In this document: positions 1-7,817 of the stretch, piece after piece | How the letters are laid out: each line of letters starts with the position of its first letter | How positions within the stretch are numbered: position 1 is the stretch's first letter | Origin: Bacteroides luhongzhouii | GTDB lineage: Bacteria; Bacteroidota; Bacteroidia; Bacteroidales; Bacteroidaceae | Assembly: GCF_009193295.2 (NCBI RefSeq) | Contig: NZ_CP059973.1 | Location: forward strand, 2,356,001-2,420,000 | DNA length: 64,000 bases | Direction: 5' to 3' | Notes under the pieces: model-generated | What the model was told of the DNA's origin: nothing | The model's input: only the letters and a program-made list of their open reading frames with translations | Databases searched by the model: none | Program-made: the position numbers and the translations under genes

Positions 1-2
1 AT

Positions 3-1298
3 GCTGAACTGTTGTATAAACCCCGGGATTCCAGAGAGTTTGTGATGCAGAAAATCATTGAAGATTTGGATTTTGCTATTACTACTTTATCCAAAGATAA
101 AGAACTTTACAGAGTCAGTAAATGGGCTGCATTGGCACTGAAGTCAAGAGTTTGTTTGTTTGAAGGCACTTTCCGTAAGTATCATGGGATAGCAGACTGC
201 GAAAAATATTTGGATGCGTGTATTACTGCTTCCGATGACTTTATGAAGAATAGTGGATATAGCTTGTATAAAACAGGCAGTACTCCTTATCAGACTCTTT
301 TTTCTTCCTTGAATGCCATTCAGCAGGAAATTGTTTTGGCTAGAGACTATAATGGGACACTGAATATCCGTCACGACGTGCAAGGTTTTGAAAATACAGC
401 TTCGAAAGGCAGACCCGGATTATCGAAAAAGATTGTAAATATGTATTTGAATAAGAACGGTTCCCGTTTTACGGACATGCAAGGATATGCCACTAAGGTA
501 TTCTTTGATGAATGTCAGAACAGAGATCCTCGTTTGGCACAGACCATCCGTACTCCCGGATATATACGTCCGGGAGAAACGAAACAGTCGGGTCCTAATT
601 TCTCTTCGGCAATGACTGGGTATCATTTAATTAAATATTCGGGTGCCACCAAATATGATGTAGGTGACACGTCTGAAAATGATTTTCCTATTTTCAGGAC
701 GGCGGAGGTTTTTTTGAATTATGTGGAAGCCAAAGCGGAAAGGGGAACGTTGGAACAGAATGATATTGACAGGACGATTAAATTAATAAGGGATAGGGTA
801 GGAATGCCGAACCTGAATATGAGTGACGCTAATACGGACCCCGATCCTTATCTGCTGAATGTCTATCCTAATGTCTCTGAAACGAATAAAGGAGTCATAC
901 TGGAAATCCGTCGTGAAAGAGTCATAGAATTGTTAATGGAAGGCTTCCGTTATTATGATTTAATGCGTTGGAAAGCGGGGAGTTGTATGGATGATGAGTT
1001 TTTGGGAATGTATTTCCCCGGTCCGGGTAATTATGACCTGAATCATGACGGGACTATTGATGTCTGTCTGTATAAAGGAGCAAAGCCTGGTGGTGTCAAT
1101 GCGCTTGAATATCTGGAGATTGGAGTTACGGTAGAACTGACAGAAGGAGAATCCGGGAATGTGATTTGCTATAAAGATGTTCCTCGCCAGTGGAATGAAG
1201 AACGGGACTATTTATACCCGATTCCAAGGCAGGACCGTATTTTGACAAATGGAGCTCTGACACAGAATCCGGGATGGAATGATAATTTAAACTTTTAA
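3..1298 (+). CDS. SusD/RagB-family glycan-binding lipoprotein, C-terminal part
   Basis: This is the C-terminal ~430 residues of a SusD-like outer-membrane lipoprotein, the surface glycan-binding partner of a SusC transporter. The reading frame is open to the left edge (it reads AELLYKPRD from base 3), so the true start and lipobox lie outside the window. SusD hallmarks are the helical stretch RVSKWAALALKSRVCLFEGT near the beginning, FPIFRTAEVFLNYVEAKAE in the middle and RRERVIELLMEGFRYYDLMRW before the C-terminal YPIPRQDRIL. It is followed after 11 bp by a phosphodiester glycosidase lipoprotein, which suggests a shared transcript. The glycan target cannot be read from the sequence. Confidence 0.93.
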   Translation, partial: AELLYKPRDSREFVMQKIIEDLDFAITTLSKDKELYRVSKWAALALKSRVCLFEGTFRKYHGIADCEKYLDACITASDDFMKNSGYSLYKTGSTPYQTLFSSLNAIQQEIVLARDYNGTLNIRHDVQGFENTASKGRPGLSKKIVNMYLNKNGSRFTDMQGYATKVFFDECQNRDPRLAQTIRTPGYIRPGETKQSGPNFSSAMTGYHLIKYSGATKYDVGDTSENDFPIFRTAEVFLNYVEAKAERGTLEQNDIDRTIKLIRDRVGMPNLNMSDANTDPDPYLLNVYPNVSETNKGVILEIRRERVIELLMEGFRYYDLMRWKAGSCMDDEFLGMYFPGPGNYDLNHDGTIDVCLYKGAKPGGVNALEYLEIGVTVELTEGESGNVICYKDVPRQWNEERDYLYPIPRQDRILTNGALTQNPGWNDNLNF

Positions 1299-1309
1299 TT
1301 TGATTGGTC

Positions 1310-3310
1310 ATGAAAGAATATAGAATAATGATATTACTAGTTTCTACACTTTTTATAATAGCTATCAGCTGCTCCAGCCAACTGGACAATGAAGATTTCA
1401 GCGATATGATAGGAAAGGGACAGAATTATACTCCTCCTCCTATCCCGGTTGAAGAACCGACATTGAAGGACAAAGATGGCTGGAAAATAGATTCTATTGA
1501 CGGAAAGAGTTTTATATGGTACTCCTATAATAAAGGGGCTTTCAATGCCCAACAACAAATAAATGTGCTTGAAATCGACCTGTCGAGTCCTGATTACGAA
1601 TTGGAGTTTGTTTCGGCTCCTCAACTCGATTCTTTGTCAAGCGTTGCTCTGAAACATGATGCGGTAGCCGGAATTAATGGTACGTATGAACTTGAAGCCT
1701 CTTTCGTAAAAGTCAATGGCTCAATAATTTCACCGATCACTCTTCCCGAAGGTCATTTAAGATATTGGAAACATGAAGGGGCCATAGCTTATGACGGCTA
1801 TAAGGTTGAAATTGGATATGGAACAAAGGAATCATATTCCTATAATTCAATGCCTAACATATTCTCGGGAGCACCAGTCTTGATAGATAATTATCAACCG
1901 GTAGGTGAAACATTTATTGGAGATATAACCGGAATCAACCTGAATTCCCTGGATGGAGAGGATTACCGAAGACATCAGGGAGTACGTCATCCCCGTACCG
2001 CTGTGGCTTTGACAGAACAGAATAAACTTTTGTTGGTAACAGTGGACGGTCGTGCGGATTTGGCGGCAGGAATGACTGCCAAAGAGCTTACCTCCTTTAT
2101 AAACCAGTATTTTAAACCACAGCATGCCTTGAACGTAGACGGGGGAGGGTCTACAACGATGTATATACGCGACAGTAATCTTTCAGCCACAGATGTAGTC
2201 AACTATCCGTGTGATAATAAAAAGTTCGATCATTACGGACAACGCAGTGTCAGGACTTTCATCTTGGTAAAGAAGCATAGCAACGGGCAGTTGTTTGACT
2301 CTGGTGACGGTTCGGAGGATAATCCTTATATTATAAAAACGGCGAGACATATGCAGGATATGCATAAGGTCAATTATTCTAAAGGAATGGTTTATTTCAG
2401 AATGGAGGCCGATGTGAATATGTCAGGGATTGATTGGCAGGCTTTGAATGTGAGTGAGCCTTATGACAGACTCGTCCATTTTGACGGAAACGGGCATGTT
2501 ATAAAAGGCTTGAAATCGCAAGGTAACTATGCCAGCTTGTTCGGGGTGTTATGTGGAGTCTGCAAGAATTTGGGAATTGTGGATGCAGATATTGTGGCAC
2601 AAAATGGAGGCGGAATATTAGCCGGTTATGTAGGGATAAAAATCCCGACTTCGGACGTATTTACCGGAAGTGTAGAAAATTGTTATACGAGCGGAAAGGT
2701 ATCGGGATTTGATATAATTGGCGGTATTTCCGGTAATATCGGTAAACCGAGCGGCTCTGTGTATTCGTCCATTAAGAATTGTTATTCTACTGCTACGGTT
2801 ACAGCGAAGAATGAAACAGGAAATTCACGTGCCGGGGGGATAGTAGGTATTGTCTGGGCTGGTGGTATATTGGAGAATTGCTATGCGGCAGGTGAAGTTA
2901 TTTCAATGAATTCCGGAGCAGCAGGTATCGGAGCTTATTTTGATACTGCACCTAAAAGATGCGTTGCTTTGAATAAATTAGTGGAAAATAAGAAAAATGG
3001 TGTAAATTTGGGGCGTATTGCCGCCTTCATGGGAGCAGCTAATATGACGGTTGTTGATTGTTGGGCAACAGACGATATGAAGATTTTGAATGCCGGAGTA
3101 CCTAAAACCGAATTTTCCGGTGAATTAGTCGGTGTGAAGCAACCCCACGATGGGGAAACTAAGTCGAAGGAGTTCTTATCGAATATGCAGAACTACCTTG
3201 ATGCAGGATGGGGAAACTCATGGTATTACAAGGTAAATGCGAAAGGATATCCTATTCTGTTATGGCAATATAATCGGGAAGATTATAATACGGACATTAC
3301 TGGTCATTAA
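1310..3310 (+). CDS. Lipoprotein with phosphodiester glycosidase (NAGPA/DUF2233) domain and GLUG-like repeats
   Basis: This is a 667-residue lipoprotein. ATG 1310 gives a signal peptide ending in a lipobox (IIAISC, Cys about residue 21); an upstream TTG at 1304 is less likely. Residues about 60-330 match the phosphodiester glycosidase family of human N-acetylglucosamine-1-phosphodiester alpha-N-acetylglucosaminidase: GINGTYE, HPRTAVAL, LLVTVDGR and the signature NVDGGGSTT. Residues about 345-560 contain GLUG-like beta-helical repeats (for example HFDGNGHVIKGL), a module often linked to surface adhesion. The family removes a sugar from a sugar-phosphate diester, but the substrate here is unknown. 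It lies between a SusD and a second enzyme of the same family, so it is probably part of that locus and exposed on the cell surface. Confidence 0.87.
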   Translation: MKEYRIMILLVSTLFIIAISCSSQLDNEDFSDMIGKGQNYTPPPIPVEEPTLKDKDGWKIDSIDGKSFIWYSYNKGAFNAQQQINVLEIDLSSPDYELEFVSAPQLDSLSSVALKHDAVAGINGTYELEASFVKVNGSIISPITLPEGHLRYWKHEGAIAYDGYKVEIGYGTKESYSYNSMPNIFSGAPVLIDNYQPVGETFIGDITGINLNSLDGEDYRRHQGVRHPRTAVALTEQNKLLLVTVDGRADLAAGMTAKELTSFINQYFKPQHALNVDGGGSTTMYIRDSNLSATDVVNYPCDNKKFDHYGQRSVRTFILVKKHSNGQLFDSGDGSEDNPYIIKTARHMQDMHKVNYSKGMVYFRMEADVNMSGIDWQALNVSEPYDRLVHFDGNGHVIKGLKSQGNYASLFGVLCGVCKNLGIVDADIVAQNGGGILAGYVGIKIPTSDVFTGSVENCYTSGKVSGFDIIGGISGNIGKPSGSVYSSIKNCYSTATVTAKNETGNSRAGGIVGIVWAGGILENCYAAGEVISMNSGAAGIGAYFDTAPKRCVALNKLVENKKNGVNLGRIAAFMGAANMTVVDCWATDDMKILNAGVPKTEFSGELVGVKQPHDGETKSKEFLSNMQNYLDAGWGNSWYYKVNAKGYPILLWQYNREDYNTDITGH

Positions 3311-3351
3311 GACTAATATATATTATACTTAACACATTTATTCGTTAGTTT

Positions 3352-4206
3352 ATGAAGAAAAACTTGTTAATCGTCGTTATCCTGGCTGTGTGCTCCATTG
3401 AAATGGTAAAAGGGCAGACAGTAGCGGATTCATTGGCAATTGTATCTGCTTGTTGGAAGATAGAAAATCCTCAAAAAGGAATTGTATATAAGTATGCTTC
3501 TATCCCTCAATTATATCAAGGTCCCCAATCTATCAGCCTGATAGAAATTGATCCTGTTGCAGGTTTGAAAGTCGGTGTTGCCGTTTCGGATAAAATGAAA
3601 GAAACAAGTAAGATTGCTTCTGAATATAACGCCATTGCAGCCATTAATGGCTCCTATTTTGACATGAAACGGGGAAACTCGGTCTGCTTCCTGAAGACGG
3701 ATCGCCAGGTTATTGATACAACGATGCAGAGTGAGTTTAAACTGCGTGTTACAGGAGCTATTAATGTGCGCAAAGGGAAGATAAAGTTAATCCCTTGGAG
3801 CAAACAGATAGAAAAGGAATATGAAGGGGAAACAGGTATAGTACTTGCTTCCGGTCCGCTGATGCTGAAAGACGGACAGATTTGCGATTGGAATTCATGT
3901 GGCACGAATTTTATCCGAACCAAGCATCCTCGTAGTGCTGTTGCCACCACTAAGGAGGGGAAAATATTGTTGATAACCGTAGACGGACGTTTCCCGGAGC
4001 AAGCCGAAGGAGTGAATATTCCGGAACTGGCACATTTGATTCGTATTTTAGGAGGTGAGGATGCGTTAAATTTGGATGGAGGCGGGTCTACTACCCTTTG
4101 GCTGTCCGGTGCATCGGATGATGGAGTTGTTAATTATCCTTGTGATAATGGGCGGTTTGACCATGCTGGGGAGCGTAAGGTGCCTAATATTCTTTGTATA
4201 CATTAA
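3352..4206 (+). CDS. Secreted phosphodiester glycosidase (NAGPA/DUF2233 family)
   Basis: This 284-residue protein has a cleavable signal peptide (MKKNLLIVVILAVCSIEMVKGQ) and essentially one domain. It shares key blocks with the preceding gene: AAINGSYFD, HPRSAVATT, ILLITVDGR, and NLDGGGSTTLWLSG followed by VVNYPCDNGRFDHAGER. The C-terminal NYPCDN...FDH...R block also occurs in the neighbour, so the two domains look paralogous. The family architecture is known from a B. ovatus DUF2233 structure and from the mammalian mannose-6-phosphate uncovering enzyme. By analogy it would hydrolyse a glycosyl-phosphoryl-sugar diester in the periplasm. It has no lipobox, unlike its neighbour. It is the last gene of the locus before a convergent unit. 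Confidence 0.88.
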   Translation: MKKNLLIVVILAVCSIEMVKGQTVADSLAIVSACWKIENPQKGIVYKYASIPQLYQGPQSISLIEIDPVAGLKVGVAVSDKMKETSKIASEYNAIAAINGSYFDMKRGNSVCFLKTDRQVIDTTMQSEFKLRVTGAINVRKGKIKLIPWSKQIEKEYEGETGIVLASGPLMLKDGQICDWNSCGTNFIRTKHPRSAVATTKEGKILLITVDGRFPEQAEGVNIPELAHLIRILGGEDALNLDGGGSTTLWLSGASDDGVVNYPCDNGRFDHAGERKVPNILCIH

Positions 4207-4312
4207 TACTACTCTTTAATGAGAGTATTTATTTAGCTCAATAACGGATGGGAGAGTGCTTCATCCAACTGTTTTACAGTTATGAGCATAATCGTGATAT
4301 ATTCTTTCCTCC

Positions 4313-4437
4313 ATAAAGTTGAAAAAACATAGAAGTATCTGCCGCAGGTATCTGTAACGCTCCAACTGTTTGTCAGCTAGCGTATTACGCGCTTTTTGTT
4401 GCAGGTGGCAGATACTTCTATGTTTATTCAACTTTAT
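4313..4437. repeat. 125-bp palindromic element with 31-bp inverted arms
   Basis: The left arm (4313-4343) and right arm (4407-4437) are inverted copies matching at 30 of 31 positions. They enclose 63 bp. The hexamer GCAGGT sits directly inside each arm (4344-4349 and 4401-4406) in the same orientation, and a smaller palindrome GCGTA-T-TACGC occurs at 4380-4390. The element fills most of the gap between two convergent genes (stops at 4206 and 4463). It encodes no credible protein. It could be a miniature mobile element, a dispersed palindromic repeat or a bidirectional terminator. The near-perfect arms favour recent insertion or strong structural constraint. Confidence 0.75.
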
Positions 4438-4462
4438 AGTAGGCAAATGTGGTTCAAGCCAG

Positions 4463-5077
4463 TTAGTCTTTTATCTTGCGTAACTTCGCCTTTTTGATAA
4501 AGAACTTGGCTAATTCTCTTCCTGCTTTGGCATACGTTTCCTGAACGCGATACCCGGAAGTGAAATCAGTACCCCAAAAGTTGTTGGCAGAAGCATTACG
4601 GATTCTGATAGAGGCTACTTGCTCACCTGTTTCAATCTTCTTCACTTTGCAGCTTAGGTCGACAGATGCATTCTGACGCATGACACCCACATTCCAACCC
4701 GGCTCGGTGAAGTCTGTATTGATTTCGATTCGATATTGAGCACCTTCCGTACCTGCTGTGATACCAACTTCGCTCATATATTTATCGAAAAGTTCCAAGA
4801 ACTTTGGCTCAAATCGTTCTTTACGGTCGCCATACCAGGCAGCTTTCCATTGATCTCCTTTGCCCTCTTCTTTTGCATTATATTCGGAGCTTTTTTTATC
4901 TACATATTCGCTTTCTGTCAGTTTTCCTACCAGCATTTCGTCATAAGAGAAAGTGAATTGTATCACTTGTTGGTCCTTGATGAAGTCGATAGTTCCTGAA
5001 GTCATAACAATGCTTTGCGCAAATGAAAATGCAGTAATGCAGCTCAATAGTAGAAGTGTTGTGATAGTCTTTTTCAT
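4463..5077 (-). CDS. Secreted protein of unknown function
   Basis: This is a 204-residue protein with a signal peptide (MKKTITTLLLLSCITAFSFAQ). ATG 5077 is chosen because an upstream in-frame ATG at 5125 would place 16 unlikely residues before the signal. The mature part begins with beta-rich sequence (VMTSGTIDFIKDQQVIQFTFSYD) and ends with the basic helix KAGRELAKFFIKKAKLRKIKD. No family is recognised with confidence. It is the third gene of a three-gene minus-strand unit of exported proteins (6464 to 4463) and is probably periplasmic. Confidence 0.75.
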   Translation of the reverse strand: MKKTITTLLLLSCITAFSFAQSIVMTSGTIDFIKDQQVIQFTFSYDEMLVGKLTESEYVDKKSSEYNAKEEGKGDQWKAAWYGDRKERFEPKFLELFDKYMSEVGITAGTEGAQYRIEINTDFTEPGWNVGVMRQNASVDLSCKVKKIETGEQVASIRIRNASANNFWGTDFTSGYRVQETYAKAGRELAKFFIKKAKLRKIKD

Positions 5078-5134
5078 GGTTCGAATTTGATTTATTGTTT
5101 GTTTGTTGTTAAAAGGTACAGACAAACAGTAGAT

Positions 5135-5875
5135 TTAGAATTCAAAACCGAATCTGACTCCTACTCCGTGTAACTCCCATGTATCATCCCAGCTGTCATG
5201 ATAATAATGACCTCCATAACTGTAACTATAATCAGTTGTGGTGTCATAATCTTGGAAATTGTACATCAAAGCTAAATTCAAGGCCTTTTTCCCTTTTAAA
5301 GAAAAACGTACTCCTACTCCTATCGAAGCATACGCTCCTTCTATGTCTCCTACAGCATATCCGGTTTTTACATCGGCAAAAGGCGTCACTCTTTTGTTGA
5401 TGAAGTTAGCCCTGAAGTTAGCATAGATTGGCGCTGCAACAAGATCAGCATCCGTATAGTAGTTGAGAGCAACACCACCACCAACGAAGAAATAATTATT
5501 GAATTGATAACCGTGTGAGGTTGATAATTCAATTTTGGAGGCATTGTAGTCGCTGACATCACCGATGTATGCAAAGTCCACGAAACCTTTATAGCCTTTT
5601 AATGTATTTCTTGCGGCTTTGCGGTTGTTGGCCTCTTTGCGGTAATCTCTTGTATACCGTTCTTCTTTAGTGATTTTCTCCACATCACTCATCTGACAGA
5701 TGAGGAGGCTGCCATCACTTGTTTTAATTTTTAAGGAAACATTGGGTACTTGCTCAATGATAACCCCTTTGATAATGCTGCCATTCTTTAAATACACTAC
5801 TTCTGTGTAATTTTGTGCTGCGACATAAGTACTGATACTTAACAGTAAAGTCAGCAATAATAGTAGTTTTCTCAT
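5135..5875 (-). CDS. Outer-membrane beta-barrel-like protein of unknown function
   Basis: This is a 246-residue protein. ATG 5875 gives a clean signal peptide (MRKLLLLLTLLLSISTYVAAQ); the longer frame to 5968 overlaps the upstream gene and adds unlikely sequence. The first ~60 mature residues (NYTEVVYLKNGSIIKGVIIE then VSLKIKTSDG) form a small domain. The rest alternates aromatic and polar residues and ends in an aromatic residue (GVGVRFGFEF), as expected for an outer-membrane barrel. It shares a unit with the genes on either side. The function is not known. Confidence 0.75.
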   Translation of the reverse strand: MRKLLLLLTLLLSISTYVAAQNYTEVVYLKNGSIIKGVIIEQVPNVSLKIKTSDGSLLICQMSDVEKITKEERYTRDYRKEANNRKAARNTLKGYKGFVDFAYIGDVSDYNASKIELSTSHGYQFNNYFFVGGGVALNYYTDADLVAAPIYANFRANFINKRVTPFADVKTGYAVGDIEGAYASIGVGVRFSLKGKKALNLALMYNFQDYDTTTDYSYSYGGHYYHDSWDDTWELHGVGVRFGFEF

Positions 5876-5894
5876 GTTTATATATATTATTGGT

Positions 5895-6464
5895 TTATAA
5901 TTTCTTGAGTGCGCTATAAATAGAGCCTGCCCAGTAGTTGCGCAATCCGAAACCACGTGCTTTTCCATCTGTTATCCATTCTTCAATGATCTCCTTTGTT
6001 TCAGTATTGAAGAATACGACTTCATACGTACCTCTGGCGTTTGATTTATCCAGGAACTGTGCGATAAATACCATACCTATGCCCGGCGTTTTCTGAATAG
6101 GTAATGCTTTGATAGCCGCTTTGATTTGTTCTTTACTAAGGCTATATTCTCTTTTGGTAGTCATCAGTTCCGCCACGTTGATGTTTTCGTTCACTTGATT
6201 GACTGCATCCAGTGAGATTTCCGTTACTTCTTTTTTCAACTGTTTTCCTACGTTATACTTTTTTGCTTCTGTGATGAACAGCTCATTGATACGTCTGAAA
6301 GCATCTTTGAATTGTATCGGTGATTCATCTGCACCGAAAACTTTAGCTTGGGAGTAGTCCACTCCATAGAACTTGATAGACTGAATGTCTTTCAATGCAC
6401 TCTTGCCTTGTCCAAAACAGAACAGGCTCGTACTTAAGAATAAGAATAGAATAAGTTTTTTCAT
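5895..6464 (-). CDS. Secreted protein of unknown function
   Basis: This is a 189-residue protein with a signal peptide (MKKLILFLFLSTSLFCFGQ). The mature protein is mixed alpha/beta with no recognised domain; the central segment contains a MTTKREYSLSKEQIKAAIKAL helix. It is the first gene of the minus-strand unit, with a TAnnTTTG-type element about 40 bp upstream (6506-6513). All three proteins of the unit are exported and none looks enzymatic, so they may form an envelope assembly. That is inference only. Confidence 0.75.
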   Translation of the reverse strand: MKKLILFLFLSTSLFCFGQGKSALKDIQSIKFYGVDYSQAKVFGADESPIQFKDAFRRINELFITEAKKYNVGKQLKKEVTEISLDAVNQVNENINVAELMTTKREYSLSKEQIKAAIKALPIQKTPGIGMVFIAQFLDKSNARGTYEVVFFNTETKEIIEEWITDGKARGFGLRNYWAGSIYSALKKL

Positions 6465-6505
6465 ATACGTTAATGTTAAAGTGATATAGTTGGTTTACTA
6501 ACTTC

Positions 6506-6513
6506 CAAAAGTA
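6506..6513 (-). promoter_or_regulatory. Promoter -7 element for the 6464-4463 unit
   Basis: On the minus strand this reads TACTTTTG, an exact fit to the Bacteroides TAnnTTTG -7 consensus. It lies 42 bp upstream of the ATG at 6464 and just past the stop of the pigment operon (6522), so the three-gene unit can be transcribed independently. No clear TTTG -33 box was seen. Confidence 0.5.
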
Positions 6514-6521
6514 GGGAAAAA

Positions 6522-7817
6522 TTATCGTAAATCAATGAATTTTATCGTTTTTCGACTCATTGGAGGCATTTGAATTTTTGCGATGTATTCTGCCGACTCA
6601 AAATTAATGCTTGGAGCCACTCTGACTTTCGAACGAAACAGGTCTTTTATCTCCTTGGCAAAACCTTCGCTGCGGTTTTCACTTCCGATACGGATCAGAA
6701 TTTCATCCGTCCCCAATTCGTTGGTGTAGACTTCAATGATGTAATTCTTTACCGAAGGGATATTGTCCAGAATGTCGAACAATGCAGGTGGATACAAAGT
6801 AGTCCCTTTATATTTAATCATTTGCCCTTTTCGTCCGAGAATGGAACTAAGGCGAATCGTATTTCTTCCGCAGGCACAAGGCTCGGTATGATGGTAACAA
6901 ATATCACCAGTCTTGAAGCGGAGCAGCGGCATACCTTCTACTCCGAGCGTCGTGATCGTCACTTCGCCAGCTTCTCCCTCTGCGACAGGACGATTATTGT
7001 CATCCAAAAACTCTACGATGATAAGCTCCGGTTGCAAATGCCCGCCGTGGAATTCGCTACATTCGGTAAAAGACGACTGCATTTCGGTGGAAGCATAGGT
7101 GGAATATAGCTGTAAGGCAGGCCATTTGTCATGTATCTTCTGTCCGAGCGTATTTAACTGAAACTCCTGATTGCGCAAAGCCTCACCGATACAGATACAT
7201 TTCTGCATCGAGCACGCATTATGGTCGATATGATTCTTCTCGGCAAACTCTATCAGTTTGATAAGGAAAGAAGGGACGACCATTCCACAAGTCGGATGAA
7301 TCCGGCGAATCGTGTCCCATTGCAGTTCGGGGATGCCGTTACCTACCCGGATCACTCCCATGCCGAGTTCGCGTGCTCCCATATAATAGGCAAGTCCTGC
7401 CATGAAGCGGCGGTCGATGGTAGTCATGAGTTGCAGAATATCCTTTTTACTGCATCCGGTGGTGGTGAAAGACAGGTACTCGTTGTAAGATAAACGGTCC
7501 AGGTCCTCGGAAGTGAGAACGAAAGTCACCGGATCTCCCAGTGTGCCGGAAGTCGTTACATAGTCAATGATTTGCTCCTTGTCTACACAGATGAAGTCGT
7601 CGTTATGAAGTTGCAAGTCTGTCTTGGTGGTGACAGGTATTTGTTGCAGGTCTTCAATCTTCTTTATCTGATTGATGTCAATGTGGTGTTCTTCGAACAT
7701 TCGTTGGTAGAACTTGGAGTGTGCTTGCAGGTAGGTCAACGTTTGGGTTAACCGTTCTTCCTGATAGCATTTGATCTCTTCCGGTGAGCGGAACTGAATT
7801 TCAGGATTCTTTTCCAT
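6522..7817 (-). CDS. AMP-forming acyl-CoA/aryl ligase, phenylacetate-CoA ligase-like
   Basis: This is a 431-residue member of the adenylate-forming phenylacetate-CoA ligase-like group. The phosphate-binding loop is TTSGTLGDP (about residues 88-96). Later motifs are the adenine-binding STYASTEMQ and the hinge region LLRFKTGDICYHH followed by GRKGQMIKYKG. A CACGR cluster sits in the C-terminal part. It overlaps the upstream C45 gene by 17 bp and is the last gene of the operon. In an aryl-polyene pathway such a ligase would activate the aromatic starter acid (for example 4-coumarate) or another acyl group for transfer to the carrier protein. The substrate is inferred from context. Confidence 0.85.
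   Translation of the reverse strand: MEKNPEIQFRSPEEIKCYQEERLTQTLTYLQAHSKFYQRMFEEHHIDINQIKKIEDLQQIPVTTKTDLQLHNDDFICVDKEQIIDYVTTSGTLGDPVTFVLTSEDLDRLSYNEYLSFTTTGCSKKDILQLMTTIDRRFMAGLAYYMGARELGMGVIRVGNGIPELQWDTIRRIHPTCGMVVPSFLIKLIEFAEKNHIDHNACSMQKCICIGEALRNQEFQLNTLGQKIHDKWPALQLYSTYASTEMQSSFTECSEFHGGHLQPELIIVEFLDDNNRPVAEGEAGEVTITTLGVEGMPLLRFKTGDICYHHTEPCACGRNTIRLSSILGRKGQMIKYKGTTLYPPALFDILDNIPSVKNYIIEVYTNELGTDEILIRIGSENRSEGFAKEIKDLFRSKVRVAPSINFESAEYIAKIQMPPMSRKTIKFIDLR

Noticed and set aside
4261..4446. 61-residue open frame across the palindromic element
   Set aside because: It is created by the inverted repeat itself; no signal, domain or ribosome-binding context.
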